A program made the position numbers and the translations under genes. 64,000 nt of DNA, taken from an uncultured Paracoccaceae bacterium. GTDB lineage: Bacteria > Pseudomonadota > Alphaproteobacteria > Rhodobacterales > Rhodobacteraceae. Positions within the stretch are counted from its first letter, which is position 1; every line of letters begins with the position of its first letter. Where the stretch lies: positions 434,001 to 498,000 of the forward strand of contig CANLYJ010000001.1 in assembly GCA_947495295.1 (NCBI GenBank), read 5' to 3'. The notes beneath the pieces were generated by a model. That model saw only the letters and a program-made list of their open reading frames with translations, did not search any database and had not been told where the DNA came from. Below are positions 7,231-15,916 of this stretch, piece after piece.

Positions 7231-10052
7231 GACCCCACCTTCCAGTCCAGCTCATCCGGCCCTTTGCCCACGGGTGATTTGATCGCAGGCATGGCTGGCT
7301 GCGCCTCGTTTGGCACGGCGGATTTTTCGATCTTGACCCGCAGGTCGAACCACGCGGCCTGTCCGGTGATCGGGTCGGAATTGGCCCAGCGTAATCCATC
7401 CCCTTTGGGTGGCAGCAATTCATGGATCAGGTGGTTGAGCAGGAAGCCCTTGGTCGCCTCGGATGCATCATCATCCAGCGCCCAGGCCCCTTTGCGTTTG
7501 CCAATCGCGTTCCACGTCCAGATCGTATTTTCGTTCAGGCTGGCCTGATGGGCGACGGGCACAACAATGGACCCATGCGCCGATGTGACCTTGGCCCAAT
7601 CACCTTCGGCAAATCCGTTCGCCTCCCAGATCTTGGTCGGGACATAAAGCGGGTTATGTCCGTGGATCTGGCGCAGCCAGGCATTCTGCGTGCCCCATGA
7701 ATGATACATCGCCATCGGGCGTTGGGTCAGGGCGTGAACCGGGTATTCATCCGTATTCACATGGCTGTCTTCAAAGGGCGCATACCAGATTGGCAGCGGG
7801 TCCATTGTGCGTTTGATCTGGTCGCGCAGATGGTCGGGTGGCTGGCGGGTGCCAATCCCTTCGGCTGCGGCCTGAAACTTGCGCAGCGGTTCGACATACA
7901 GTTGGAAAATATAGGGCTGTTCTACGTCATAGAATCCCATCTTGACCGCCCAATCCTGATATTCTTGGCTGAACGGTTTATAGAAGGCCGCGTTTTCCGG
8001 GACGTGTTCCAGCCAGAACCCACCATTGTCGATATAGGTCTGCAATTGGTCCGGGTTCACATCGCCACGGCCTTTGCCATCACCCTCGGCACCGCGGAAA
8101 CCGGCCAACGGGCCAACACCGGGGCGGCGAATGTGGTTGGTGATATAGTCGGCGTAATCGGCGTATTTCTGGCTGCCATCGTCGTTCACAAACCCCGGCA
8201 GCTTCAACATCGCGCCCAATTCACAAAGGACCGACTGAAAGCCGCGCACGTCGCGATCCGGCTCCACAACCGGCCAGCGGATTGCGTCGGCGACCCCGTC
8301 CGCCTCGCAGATCGGGCGATCCAGCAGCGAAATACAATCATGCCGTTCCAGATAGGTCGTGTCGGGCAGGATCAGGTCGGCATAGGCGACCATTTCGGAA
8401 CTATAGGCATCGGAATAGATGATATGCGGGATCACGTAGTCGCCGTTTTCATCCTTATCCGTCAGCATCTTATGCACACCGCCGACATTCATCGACGAAT
8501 TCCACGACATGTTGGCCATATACATGAACAGCGTGTCGATCTTGTAGGGCACGCCCGCATGGGCGTTGGAAATCACCATATGCATCAGCCCGTGGGCGGA
8601 CATCGGGTTTTCCCAGCTATAGGCTTTGTCGATGCGGGTCGGATTGCCCGCGTCATCCAGCAACAGGTCTTCTGGTCCATGGGTATAGCCCAGATGCGGG
8701 CCATCCAGCGCGGCACCCGGCGTGACCTTGCCATGTGGTTTGGGATGGGCGGTGGCAGGCTTGGGGTAGGGCGGTTTGAACCGCATGCCGCCGGGGACTT
8801 CGACCGACCCAAGGATGATCTGCAACACATGCAGGGCGCGGCAGGTCTGGAACCCGTTGGAATGGGCAGAAATCCCGCGCATGGAATGGAAGGACACAGG
8901 GCGGCCGACCATCTTGGCATGTTTCTTGCCGCGGAAATCGGTCCAGGGGCGGTCCAGCTCAATCGCTTCGTCAAAGGCGACGCGGGCCAGATCAGCAGCA
9001 ATGGCGCGGATACGTCCGGCGGGGATACCGCAGCTTTCGGCGACAGCTTCGGGGGCATATTCATCTGACAGATATTTGTCCGCCATCAAGTGGAACACCG
9101 GGCGATGAGTGACGCCAGCATCGCGGTAGGTCGCGGACAGGTCAGGCTCAACCCCTTCCCCATTCCACGGGGCCAACTGCCCGGTATTGCGGTCAATCAC
9201 CTGCGGCTGGCCATCCGCATCACGCAGGAACAAGCCGTATTGGTCCGAATTGGGGTCTTCGTTCACCAGGACAGAGGCATTGGTAAACCGGCCGAGATAG
9301 TCCAGATCGACCTTGCCCGCCTTCATCAGGCAATGGATCATCGCCAGAATGAACTGGCCATCGGTGCCGGGGGTGATGCCGACCCAGTCATCGGCGACGG
9401 CATTGTAACCGGTGCGGATCGGGTTCACCCCGATCATCCGCGCGCCACGTTTCTTTAGCTTGCCGATGCCGATCTTGATCGGGTTGCTGTCATGATCCTC
9501 GGCCACGCCAAACAGCATGAACAGCTTTGTGCGGTCCCAATCGGGCTGACCAAATTCCCAGAACGCACCGCCCATCGTATAGATGCCAGCCGCGGCCATA
9601 TTGACTGAACAGAACCCGCCATGGGCGGCATAGTTCGGGGTGCCAAAACCCTGGGCCCAGAAGCTGGTGAAAGACTGCGACTGATCGCGACCGGTGAAAA
9701 ACGCGAGCTTCTCCGGATGTTTCTCGCGTACCGGTTTCAGCCACTCCACCGCCTGTTTCAGGGCGGCTTCCCACGAAATCTCGACAAATTCGCCAGACCC
9801 ACGCTCGCCCACACGCATTAGCGGGGCACGCAGACGCGACGGGGCGTTATGCTGCATGATACCAGCCGAACCCTTGGCGCAAAGCACACCCTGATTGACA
9901 GGGTGGTCCTTGTTGCCTTCGATATAGGCGACCTTGCCATCCTTCATATGTACATTGATGCCGCAGCGGCAGGCGCACATGTAACAGGTCGTCTTGCGCA
10001 CCTCGTCCGAGACTTTGGGCGAGGTATCAAGCTGTGGCTGATCAAGTGACAT
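7227..10052 (-). CDS. soeA: Molybdopterin catalytic subunit of sulfite dehydrogenase (SoeA)
   Basis: Large (941 aa) molybdo-bis-MGD oxidoreductase of the DMSO-reductase superfamily, expected to oxidise sulfite to sulfate in the cytoplasm. The N-terminus carries a [4Fe-4S] site with C23, C26, C30 and C58 (CYMCACRC and GVLCAKG), followed by the molybdopterin oxidoreductase domain and a C-terminal dinucleotide-binding domain. No twin-arginine leader is present, which fits SoeA rather than periplasmic DmsA. The ATG at 10052 has AAAGG upstream. It is followed by the 59-aa gene, soeB and soeC with overlaps. The sulfite assignment rests on cluster context plus the missing leader. Confidence 0.88.
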   Translation of the reverse strand: MSLDQPQLDTSPKVSDEVRKTTCYMCACRCGINVHMKDGKVAYIEGNKDHPVNQGVLCAKGSAGIMQHNAPSRLRAPLMRVGERGSGEFVEISWEAALKQAVEWLKPVREKHPEKLAFFTGRDQSQSFTSFWAQGFGTPNYAAHGGFCSVNMAAAGIYTMGGAFWEFGQPDWDRTKLFMLFGVAEDHDSNPIKIGIGKLKKRGARMIGVNPIRTGYNAVADDWVGITPGTDGQFILAMIHCLMKAGKVDLDYLGRFTNASVLVNEDPNSDQYGLFLRDADGQPQVIDRNTGQLAPWNGEGVEPDLSATYRDAGVTHRPVFHLMADKYLSDEYAPEAVAESCGIPAGRIRAIAADLARVAFDEAIELDRPWTDFRGKKHAKMVGRPVSFHSMRGISAHSNGFQTCRALHVLQIILGSVEVPGGMRFKPPYPKPATAHPKPHGKVTPGAALDGPHLGYTHGPEDLLLDDAGNPTRIDKAYSWENPMSAHGLMHMVISNAHAGVPYKIDTLFMYMANMSWNSSMNVGGVHKMLTDKDENGDYVIPHIIYSDAYSSEMVAYADLILPDTTYLERHDCISLLDRPICEADGVADAIRWPVVEPDRDVRGFQSVLCELGAMLKLPGFVNDDGSQKYADYADYITNHIRRPGVGPLAGFRGAEGDGKGRGDVNPDQLQTYIDNGGFWLEHVPENAAFYKPFSQEYQDWAVKMGFYDVEQPYIFQLYVEPLRKFQAAAEGIGTRQPPDHLRDQIKRTMDPLPIWYAPFEDSHVNTDEYPVHALTQRPMAMYHSWGTQNAWLRQIHGHNPLYVPTKIWEANGFAEGDWAKVTSAHGSIVVPVAHQASLNENTIWTWNAIGKRKGAWALDDDASEATKGFLLNHLIHELLPPKGDGLRWANSDPITGQAAWFDLRVKIEKSAVPNEAQPAMPAIKSPVGKGPDELDWKVGS

Positions 10053-10064
10053 GAGGCAAACCTT

Positions 10065-10829
10065 TCAAGTAAGCGTGGTACGGATCAGGCCCGTGCCTGC
10101 CAAAGCGCATAGCAGCGCAAGGCAGAATGGCCGATAGTATTGGGCAAGCGCAGGTATAAACATCTTTTGCCCCAGATATACGCCGAGCAGCGTTGGCAGC
10201 GCAAAGACAAGCCCGCGTGTGATGCCCGAGAAATCCATGACGCCAAAGGCAAGCAATGTGATCATGGACGTGAGTGAGCCGAGAAACAGGAACAGGACAA
10301 GCGAACCGCGCATTTGCCGGGCAGGCGCGTCACTGGCCAGCACGTAAAGTGCGACAACCATGCCGCCCACATGGGCCAGCCCACTGGCGATCCCGGCGAT
10401 GATGCCAGTTCCATAAAGTCCTGGTTTTGTGGCAAGAAATGACAGCTTCAGTTTTGCCAGCTGCGACAGCGCAAGGATGATGATGATCGAAAGCGCGACA
10501 AGTTTCGACGTCGCAACAGGCAGGCTCAGCGTCAGCCAAAGCCCCAATGGCCAGCCTGCGGTGGACCCGATGACCAATCCAATGGCGGTCCCCCGATCGG
10601 CATCCGCCCAACCGCTGCGGAGCATCATCAGGGATGCGCTCATCTCCAGCCACCACAGCATCGGGATCAGCTCAATCGGTGGCAGGATCAGAACGGCGGT
10701 TGCCATGATCATTGCAGACAGGGCAAAGCCCGAAAAGCCACGCACCATGCCGGCCAACACAACGATGACGGCCAGAATGGAAAACTCCTGCCCGGTCAGA
10801 TTGGCTGCGCCTAGCAAGGTTTCCACCAT
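10065..10829 (-). CDS. TSUP/TauE-family exporter (second copy)
   Basis: Integral membrane protein (254 aa) of the TauE/SafE (TSUP) family with about eight hydrophobic segments and the family's GFSGFALSAMIMA motif near residues 31-43. Members next to xsc are thought to export sulfite or import sulfonates. It starts 1 nt after the ackA stop and ends 12 nt before soeA, so it belongs to the same transcript as the upstream TSUP gene (12939-13685). The two copies are clearly divergent, suggesting different substrates, for instance sulfite and a sulfonate or acetate; this is inference. Confidence 0.85.
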   Translation of the reverse strand: MVETLLGAANLTGQEFSILAVIVVLAGMVRGFSGFALSAMIMATAVLILPPIELIPMLWWLEMSASLMMLRSGWADADRGTAIGLVIGSTAGWPLGLWLTLSLPVATSKLVALSIIIILALSQLAKLKLSFLATKPGLYGTGIIAGIASGLAHVGGMVVALYVLASDAPARQMRGSLVLFLFLGSLTSMITLLAFGVMDFSGITRGLVFALPTLLGVYLGQKMFIPALAQYYRPFCLALLCALAGTGLIRTTLT

Positions 10830-10830
10830 C

Positions 10831-11895
10831 TCAGCGCCCCTCTGCCATCAGGGCCAAGGCGTCACGGGCGATTTGTTTTTCTTCATCGGCCATGATCACA
10901 TGCACCGGCAGATCACCAAAACAAGCCAGCAGTTCCATGATTCGGTCGCGGATCGGGGCGGCGTTTTCACCGATCCCGCCAGTAAAGGCCACGGCATCAA
11001 CCCCGCCCATCGCAACAATGGCAGACCCGGCATGGCGGGCCGCCCAATAGCAGAAATGTTCCACCGCGAAACGGGCGGCGTCATCATCACGCTCCAGCAG
11101 GGTCTTCATGTTATTGTCACCCGCCAGCGCCTGCAGACCGGAGTTCTTGTTGAGCATCCGGTCGGTTTCATCCTCGCCCAGCGATTTTGACATGCGCAGG
11201 ACAGCGGCCCCGTCAATATCACCCGAACGGGTGCCCATGGTCAGGCCGGATAGCGGCGAATACCCCATCGACGTCGCTATCGACAGCCCATCATGGATGG
11301 CGCACAGGCTGGTGCCATTGCCCAGATGCAAGGCGAGCAACCTGTCGGGCAGTGCGTCACCGAAATCCGATACCATATTGGCGTAAGACAACCCGTGAAA
11401 ACCATAGCGCCGGATACCCGCATCATGATGGGTCTGCGGGATGGCATAGCGCACAGCGATATCGGAATTGGTGGCATGAAAGGCGGTCCCGAAACTGCAA
11501 TATTGCGGCATGTCGGGTGCGGTTTCCTGCAGGGCATAGATGCCCGCCAGGTTATTGGGGTTATGCAAGGGTGCCAGCGGGATCACGCTTTCGATGGCTT
11601 TGATCACGGGTGGGGTCAGGCGTGCAGGTTGGGTCAGGATCGTACCGCCATGCACCACGCGGTGGGCGGCGGCGGCGAATGCGGTCAGCGGATAGCCCGC
11701 GGCACCCAGTGCCGCCAGCATCCGGGCCAGCGCATCAGCATGATCGCGGGTCTCAACCTCGGTTGTGTTCTCGCCCAGCTTCAGCTCACCTATTGTCCCA
11801 AGGTTCGTCACACGCCCCGAAATGAGAGAGCCGAGGCTTTCATCAAACACCTCGATCTTGAGCGAGGATGAACCGGCGTTGAGCACAAGGATCAT
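10831..11895 (-). CDS. ackA: Acetate kinase homologue with altered active site
   Basis: ASKHA-fold acetate/propionate kinase of 354 aa (family about 390-400), expected to convert acetyl phosphate and ADP to acetate and ATP. The N-terminal NAGSSSLK, HRVVHGG (substrate Arg), GFHGLSY, LGNGTS, MGTRSGDID and FTGGIGENA motifs are present. The motif normally FDTAFH reads FGTAFH, so the Asp equivalent to Methanosarcina D148 is Gly136 (codon 11490-11488, GGG). It lies between pta and the second TSUP gene, so acetyl phosphate from Xsc is the likely substrate. Activity may be reduced or changed. Confidence 0.85.
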   Translation of the reverse strand: MILVLNAGSSSLKIEVFDESLGSLISGRVTNLGTIGELKLGENTTEVETRDHADALARMLAALGAAGYPLTAFAAAAHRVVHGGTILTQPARLTPPVIKAIESVIPLAPLHNPNNLAGIYALQETAPDMPQYCSFGTAFHATNSDIAVRYAIPQTHHDAGIRRYGFHGLSYANMVSDFGDALPDRLLALHLGNGTSLCAIHDGLSIATSMGYSPLSGLTMGTRSGDIDGAAVLRMSKSLGEDETDRMLNKNSGLQALAGDNNMKTLLERDDDAARFAVEHFCYWAARHAGSAIVAMGGVDAVAFTGGIGENAAPIRDRIMELLACFGDLPVHVIMADEEKQIARDALALMAEGR

Positions 11896-11915
11896 CAGCA
11901 GACCACCCCAAGGTG

Positions 11916-11984
11916 GAGGCCCCGGATCAAGTCCGGGGCAGGTGACATCAGGATAACCCCGTCCCGGGCTTGACCCGGGACCTC
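11916..11984. repeat. Paired REP-like palindromes, copy B
   Basis: Two palindromes at 11916-11939 (GAGGCCCCGGATCAAGTCCG...) and 11961-11984 (GTCCCGGGCTTGACCCGGGA...) in inverted orientation, between pta and ackA inside the operon. Close relatives occur at 5356-5422 and 34594-34653. A folded transcript here could protect the upstream xsc-pta message or reduce downstream expression. Confidence 0.8.
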
Positions 11985-12001
11985 ATGATGAATCCGCGAG
12001 A

Positions 12002-12937
12002 TCACTTCGGCAACCCGCATTTGATCGACGCCAATGCCGCCGACGCAATCCGCGCCGCAGGCGGGTCCGCCCGTGATGTCAGCAAAATCGGCACTTTCGC
12101 ACCCGTGACAACGCCTGCCGCACAGCCGCCCGTCAGATAGACAAAAGCCTTAAACAGGGCGTTTCCCGACACGATATCCGGCACGATGATCGCATCAGCT
12201 TGTCCCGCGACGGGATTATCGGTCAGCTTTTTGGTAGCCACAGCCTTGGGCGACATGATCAGATCAAAGGCCAGTGGGCCAGACACATCAATACCCTCCA
12301 CATTCTGCTGTGCCCAGTCGGCCAATGCCTGCCCGTCCATCGAAGAAGGGACAGACGGAATGGCGCTTTCGGTCGCAGATAGGATCGCGATTTTGGGCCG
12401 GTCAGTGCCCAGCCGGTTCAGCAGATCCTTGACCTCGACAATCGATGATTGGCGTGTCGCCAGATCAGGGGCGACGTTCACGGCGGCATCCGAGATCAGC
12501 ACCGGACGGCCCCCATCAGGATGGGTGATATGAAAGATATGAACAAAACGCTGACCCGTGCGCAGCCCCGCATCACGCGACACGGCGGATTTCATGAACA
12601 CATCTGTATGGAGCTGACCTTTCATCAACACATCTGCCTCACCCGCACCACATAGGGCGGCAGCGGTTTTACCCGCCTCAGCCTCACCAGTGGTGTCATG
12701 CAGGGCATAGCCCGAGATATCCCAATCCAGCTTGTCAGCCTCGGCGCGGATCATATCCGCCTCGCCCACAAAAACCGGGACCATGATGCCCGCCTTGGTC
12801 GCATCCTCAGCGGCTTCCATGGGCAAAGGCGCACCGGCGCGGGCGATGGCCACCCGTGGCGCGCCAAACTGCTTGGCCCGGTCGATCAGCTCTTGCGGGG
12901 TAACGGCCTCGCGGGTGGAAAGAAACGGTGATGTCAT
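12002..12937 (-). CDS. pta: Phosphate acetyltransferase, short form
   Basis: Cytoplasmic enzyme of 311 aa in the phosphate acetyl/butyryl-transferase family, converting acetyl phosphate from Xsc plus CoA into acetyl-CoA. It is the catalytic domain alone, without the N-terminal regulatory domains of long enterobacterial Pta. Family features include GEADVLMKGQLHTD, SDAAVNVAPD and the C-terminal TGGCAAGVVTGAKVPILLTSRAD-type segment. It starts 1-2 nt after the TSUP stop. The direct position behind xsc fits the bacterial sulfoacetaldehyde pathway. Confidence 0.92.
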   Translation of the reverse strand: MTSPFLSTREAVTPQELIDRAKQFGAPRVAIARAGAPLPMEAAEDATKAGIMVPVFVGEADMIRAEADKLDWDISGYALHDTTGEAEAGKTAAALCGAGEADVLMKGQLHTDVFMKSAVSRDAGLRTGQRFVHIFHITHPDGGRPVLISDAAVNVAPDLATRQSSIVEVKDLLNRLGTDRPKIAILSATESAIPSVPSSMDGQALADWAQQNVEGIDVSGPLAFDLIMSPKAVATKKLTDNPVAGQADAIIVPDIVSGNALFKAFVYLTGGCAAGVVTGAKVPILLTSRADPPAARIASAALASIKCGLPK

Positions 12938-12938
12938 G

Positions 12939-13685
12939 TCAAATCCTCATCATGGCCCGCAGCAGTCCCAGCAGGGAAAGCGTCAACAGCAGCATCACTG
13001 CAAAACGGCGGAATGTCGAAGGGGAAGCGGCCAGAAACTGACGGCCACCCAGCCAGACGCCGACCCCAAGCAATGGAAAGGCCAGCCCGACGCCAATTGC
13101 GGTTTCCCAGGTGACTAATCCTCCGGCCCATAAAAGCGGCATGGTGATCAGGTCCAGCCCCGTCAGGTAGATGATCATCGTGGCGCGAAACCGGGCGGCC
13201 GGCATCGGTTGTGCGGCCATGAACGCGGCCACGGGCAAGCCGCCGACACCGGCAGAGTTGCACAGGCCGGACACCATGCCGACGCTCACATGCCCCGGTG
13301 TGCGGATCGGGCGGTGCAAGGTCCAGCCGGACAGCAACACCAGCGACATCACCAAAACGATGCCCGACACGGCCAATCGCACCGTGCTTTCGCCCAATGA
13401 CAGAATGAACCACACGGACAGGGGCAAGACCACGGCGGCCCCGGCCAGCAACGCAAATACCCGACGCCAGTCCACTTCCCCGCGAATGCCGCGGGCCTGA
13501 AAGACTGTCATGAGCATTTCGCATGAAAATACCACCGGGATCAGGGGAAGCGGGTTTGTGATCAGGGCCACAAAGGCGATGAAAATCGCCGAAAACCCAA
13601 AACCCGAATAGCCCCGGACAAAGGCCGCCCCAAACAATGCAATTGCCAGGGCGGCCACCTGTCCGAGGCCTAAGTCAAATGGCAA
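12939..13685 (-). CDS. tauE: TSUP/TauE-family membrane exporter (first copy)
   Basis: Integral membrane TauE/SafE-family protein of 248 aa with about eight hydrophobic segments and the GYSGFGFSAIFIAF motif. Wedged between xsc and pta, it is the best candidate for export of sulfite released by sulfoacetaldehyde cleavage. The start is a TTG at 13685, two nt after the xsc stop codon, with no in-frame ATG nearby, so re-initiation after xsc is likely. The gene symbol follows the usual naming of TSUP proteins in taurine clusters; the transported species is inferred. Confidence 0.85.
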   Translation of the reverse strand: MPFDLGLGQVAALAIALFGAAFVRGYSGFGFSAIFIAFVALITNPLPLIPVVFSCEMLMTVFQARGIRGEVDWRRVFALLAGAAVVLPLSVWFILSLGESTVRLAVSGIVLVMSLVLLSGWTLHRPIRTPGHVSVGMVSGLCNSAGVGGLPVAAFMAAQPMPAARFRATMIIYLTGLDLITMPLLWAGGLVTWETAIGVGLAFPLLGVGVWLGGRQFLAASPSTFRRFAVMLLLTLSLLGLLRAMMRI

Positions 13686-13687
13686 AC

Positions 13688-15460
13688 CTACTCGGCAGCC
13701 ATGTCAGATGCGCTGATGCCAGCAACCTTGACGGGCTTCTTCATCGCGTCACGGCGGAACGGCTCGCCCAGTTCCTGGTTCAGGATGACCTCGATCAGGG
13801 TGGTTGTGTTATTTTCCATCTGATCAATGATCGCCTGTTTCAGAGCGGCGGTGGTTTCTTCCATGGTCCGGGTCTGCACACCTTTCAGACCACAGGCATT
13901 GGCGATACCGGCATAAGACACTTTCATGTCCAACTCGGTGCCGACAAAGTTGTCGTCGAACCACAGGGTCGAATTACGCTTTTCAGCGCCCCACTGGTAG
14001 TTGCGGAATACGATCTGTGTGATGGCAGGCCATTCGTCGCGGCCAATTGCGGTCAGTTCGTTGACCGAGATCCCAAAGGCACCATCACCCGCAAAACCAA
14101 TCACTGGCGTATCTTTCTGGCCAATCTTCGCGCCAATGATTGATGGCAGACCGTAACCGCAAGGGCCAAACAGGCCGGGGGCCAGGTACTTGCGACCGGT
14201 TGGGAAGCTTGGGTACGCGTTCCCGATGGCACAGTTATTGCCGATATCGGATGAAATGATCGCATCTTCCGGCATTGCGGACTGGATCGCGCGCCATGCC
14301 ATGCGTGGGGACATCCAGTCAGGGCGGGCCGCGCGGGCACGTTCGTTCCATGTGGTGCCCGGATCATCCTGCTCGTGATCAAGCGATGTCAGTTCCTGGG
14401 CCCAGGCGGATTTAGTTGTGGCGATCAGGTTCTTGCGATCTTCGCGACCTGCGTCACCGGCTGTGTCTGCCAGCTGTTCTGTGATGCCGGTTGCAACTTT
14501 CGTTGCATCGCCAACGATGCCGACTGTGACCTTCTTGGTCAGACCGATGCGGTCAGGGTTGATATCAACCTGAATGATCTTGGCATCTGTGGGCCAGTAA
14601 TCAATGCCGTAACCGGGCAGGGTCGAGAATGGGTTAAGGCGTGTGCCAAGGGCCAGCACAACGTCAGCCTTGCTGATCAGTTCCATACCAGCTTTGGAAC
14701 CGTTATAGCCCAGTGGGCCAGCAAATAGCGGGTGATTGCCGGGGAAGGCATCATTGTGCTGATAGCCAACGCAGACGGGCGCATCCAGCTTTTCGGCCAA
14801 CACGCGGGACGCTTCGATGCCGCCTTCGGCCAGCACAACGCCAGCGCCGTTCAGGATAACCGGGAACTTGGCTGTGGACAGCAGTTCAGCTGCCTTTGCG
14901 ATGCTGTCGGATCCGCCAGGGGATACTTCAAAATTGATCGGCTCCGGGATTTCGATATCAACCACTTGGGTCCAGAAATCGCGGGGGATGTTGATCTGGG
15001 CGGGGCCGGACAGGCGGTGGGCCTTGGAGATCACGCGGGCCAGCACTTCGCAAATGCGGGTCGGGTCGCGGACTTCTTCCTGATAGGCGACACAGTCAGC
15101 GAACAGGTTCATCTGTTCCATTTCCTGGAAACCGCCCTGACCGATGGTCTTGTTGGCGGCCTGCGGGGTGACCAGCAGACATGGGGTGTGGTTCCAATAG
15201 GCGGTTTTGACAGAGGTCACAAAGTTGGTGATGCCGGGGCCGTTCTGGGCGATCATCATCGACATCTCGCCAGTGGCGCGGGTATAGCCGTCAGCCATCA
15301 TGCCGGCTGTCATTTCATGGGCGCAGTCCCAGAATGTGATGCCAGCAGCCGGAAAGATATCAGAAATCGGCATCATGGCCGATCCGATGATCCCGAAGGC
15401 GTGGCGGATGCCATGGGCTTGCAGCGTTTTGACGAATGCTTCTTCGGTGGTCATCTTCAT
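13688..15460 (-). CDS. xsc: Sulfoacetaldehyde acetyltransferase
   Basis: Thiamine-diphosphate enzyme of 590 aa that converts sulfoacetaldehyde and phosphate into acetyl phosphate and sulfite. The N-terminus MKMTTEEAFVKTLQAHGI matches Xsc proteins; the ThDP glutamate lies in HEMTAGMMADGY and the cofactor motif runs from GDGAFGISVNELTAIG to the Asn in VFRN. The ATG at 15460 is supported by GGGGAAGGA upstream and gives the usual length; an earlier in-frame ATG adds 24 unconserved residues. It is first in the nine-gene operon, about 95-127 nt downstream of two TauR-like repeats. Confidence 0.95.
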   Translation of the reverse strand: MKMTTEEAFVKTLQAHGIRHAFGIIGSAMMPISDIFPAAGITFWDCAHEMTAGMMADGYTRATGEMSMMIAQNGPGITNFVTSVKTAYWNHTPCLLVTPQAANKTIGQGGFQEMEQMNLFADCVAYQEEVRDPTRICEVLARVISKAHRLSGPAQINIPRDFWTQVVDIEIPEPINFEVSPGGSDSIAKAAELLSTAKFPVILNGAGVVLAEGGIEASRVLAEKLDAPVCVGYQHNDAFPGNHPLFAGPLGYNGSKAGMELISKADVVLALGTRLNPFSTLPGYGIDYWPTDAKIIQVDINPDRIGLTKKVTVGIVGDATKVATGITEQLADTAGDAGREDRKNLIATTKSAWAQELTSLDHEQDDPGTTWNERARAARPDWMSPRMAWRAIQSAMPEDAIISSDIGNNCAIGNAYPSFPTGRKYLAPGLFGPCGYGLPSIIGAKIGQKDTPVIGFAGDGAFGISVNELTAIGRDEWPAITQIVFRNYQWGAEKRNSTLWFDDNFVGTELDMKVSYAGIANACGLKGVQTRTMEETTAALKQAIIDQMENNTTTLIEVILNQELGEPFRRDAMKKPVKVAGISASDMAAE

Positions 15461-15554
15461 GACAATGGGTCCTTCCCCTGTTAGGATCACTTGATCACGC
15501 GGCGCAAACGCCCCGTCTCTCAGGCGCGACACTACGGTCTGTAACGACGTTACG

Positions 15555-15587
15555 TTAGGTCCAATTGGATATGTGCGCTAAGTCCAA
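15555..15587 (-). promoter_or_regulatory. TauR-type operator upstream of xsc
   Basis: Read on the minus strand, TTGGACTTAG (15587-15578) and TTGGACCTAA (15564-15555) are direct repeats 23 bp apart, about two helical turns. They resemble the CTGGACYTAA-type repeats described for TauR in Rhodobacter capsulatus. Similar sites lie before tpa and tauR. A small inverted repeat GTAAC-N3-GTTAC (15541-15553) sits just downstream. Confidence 0.7.
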
Positions 15588-15678
15588 CAGCGTTTTTGTT
15601 GAGACAAAGTGTCTCAATAAACCACAGAATGGGATCAGCAGAATGCGCGCATTTTATGCGCGGCCACGGTAGCGCCTG

Positions 15679-15906
15679 TCACTCAGAACCCGCCGCCGGG
15701 TCATCAGGAACGAATTCCAGAATATCGCCGGGCTGGCACTCCAGATAGTCGCAGATCGCATTCAGCGTGTTGAAACGGACGCCCTTCACCTTGCCCGATT
15801 TGATCAGGGACAGGTTGGTCTCTGTCAGACCAATCGCTGCGGCCAGTTCCCGGGATGACACTTTTTTCTTCACCAGCATCAGGTCAAGATTGATGACAAT
15901 GGCCAT
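15679..15906 (-). CDS. Small XRE-family HTH regulator
   Basis: A 75-aa Cro/CI-type helix-turn-helix protein; SSRELAAAIGLTETNLSLIKSGKVKGVRFNTL-like text (about residues 17-48) is the HTH and the tail DYLECQPGDILEF is typical of the YozG/XRE group. It follows a predicted DUF2975 membrane protein gene by 10 nt on the same strand. This pair is common in many bacteria; the regulator probably controls the pair itself. It separates tauR from xsc but shows no sign of belonging to sulfonate metabolism. Confidence 0.88.
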   Translation of the reverse strand: MAIVINLDLMLVKKKVSSRELAAAIGLTETNLSLIKSGKVKGVRFNTLNAICDYLECQPGDILEFVPDDPAAGSE

Positions 15907-15916
15907 GCCTTAACCC

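Noticed and set aside
7701..9068. 455-codon open frame on the plus strand
   Set aside because: It is antisense to soeA, whose codon pattern and motifs are clear; long antisense frames are expected in GC-rich coding DNA.
5421..10052. dmsABC dimethyl sulfoxide reductase
   Set aside because: The families match, but SoeA has no Tat leader and the genes sit in an xsc-pta operon, so SoeABC sulfite dehydrogenase is the better reading.
14732..15484. 250-codon plus-strand frame
   Set aside because: Antisense shadow of xsc.
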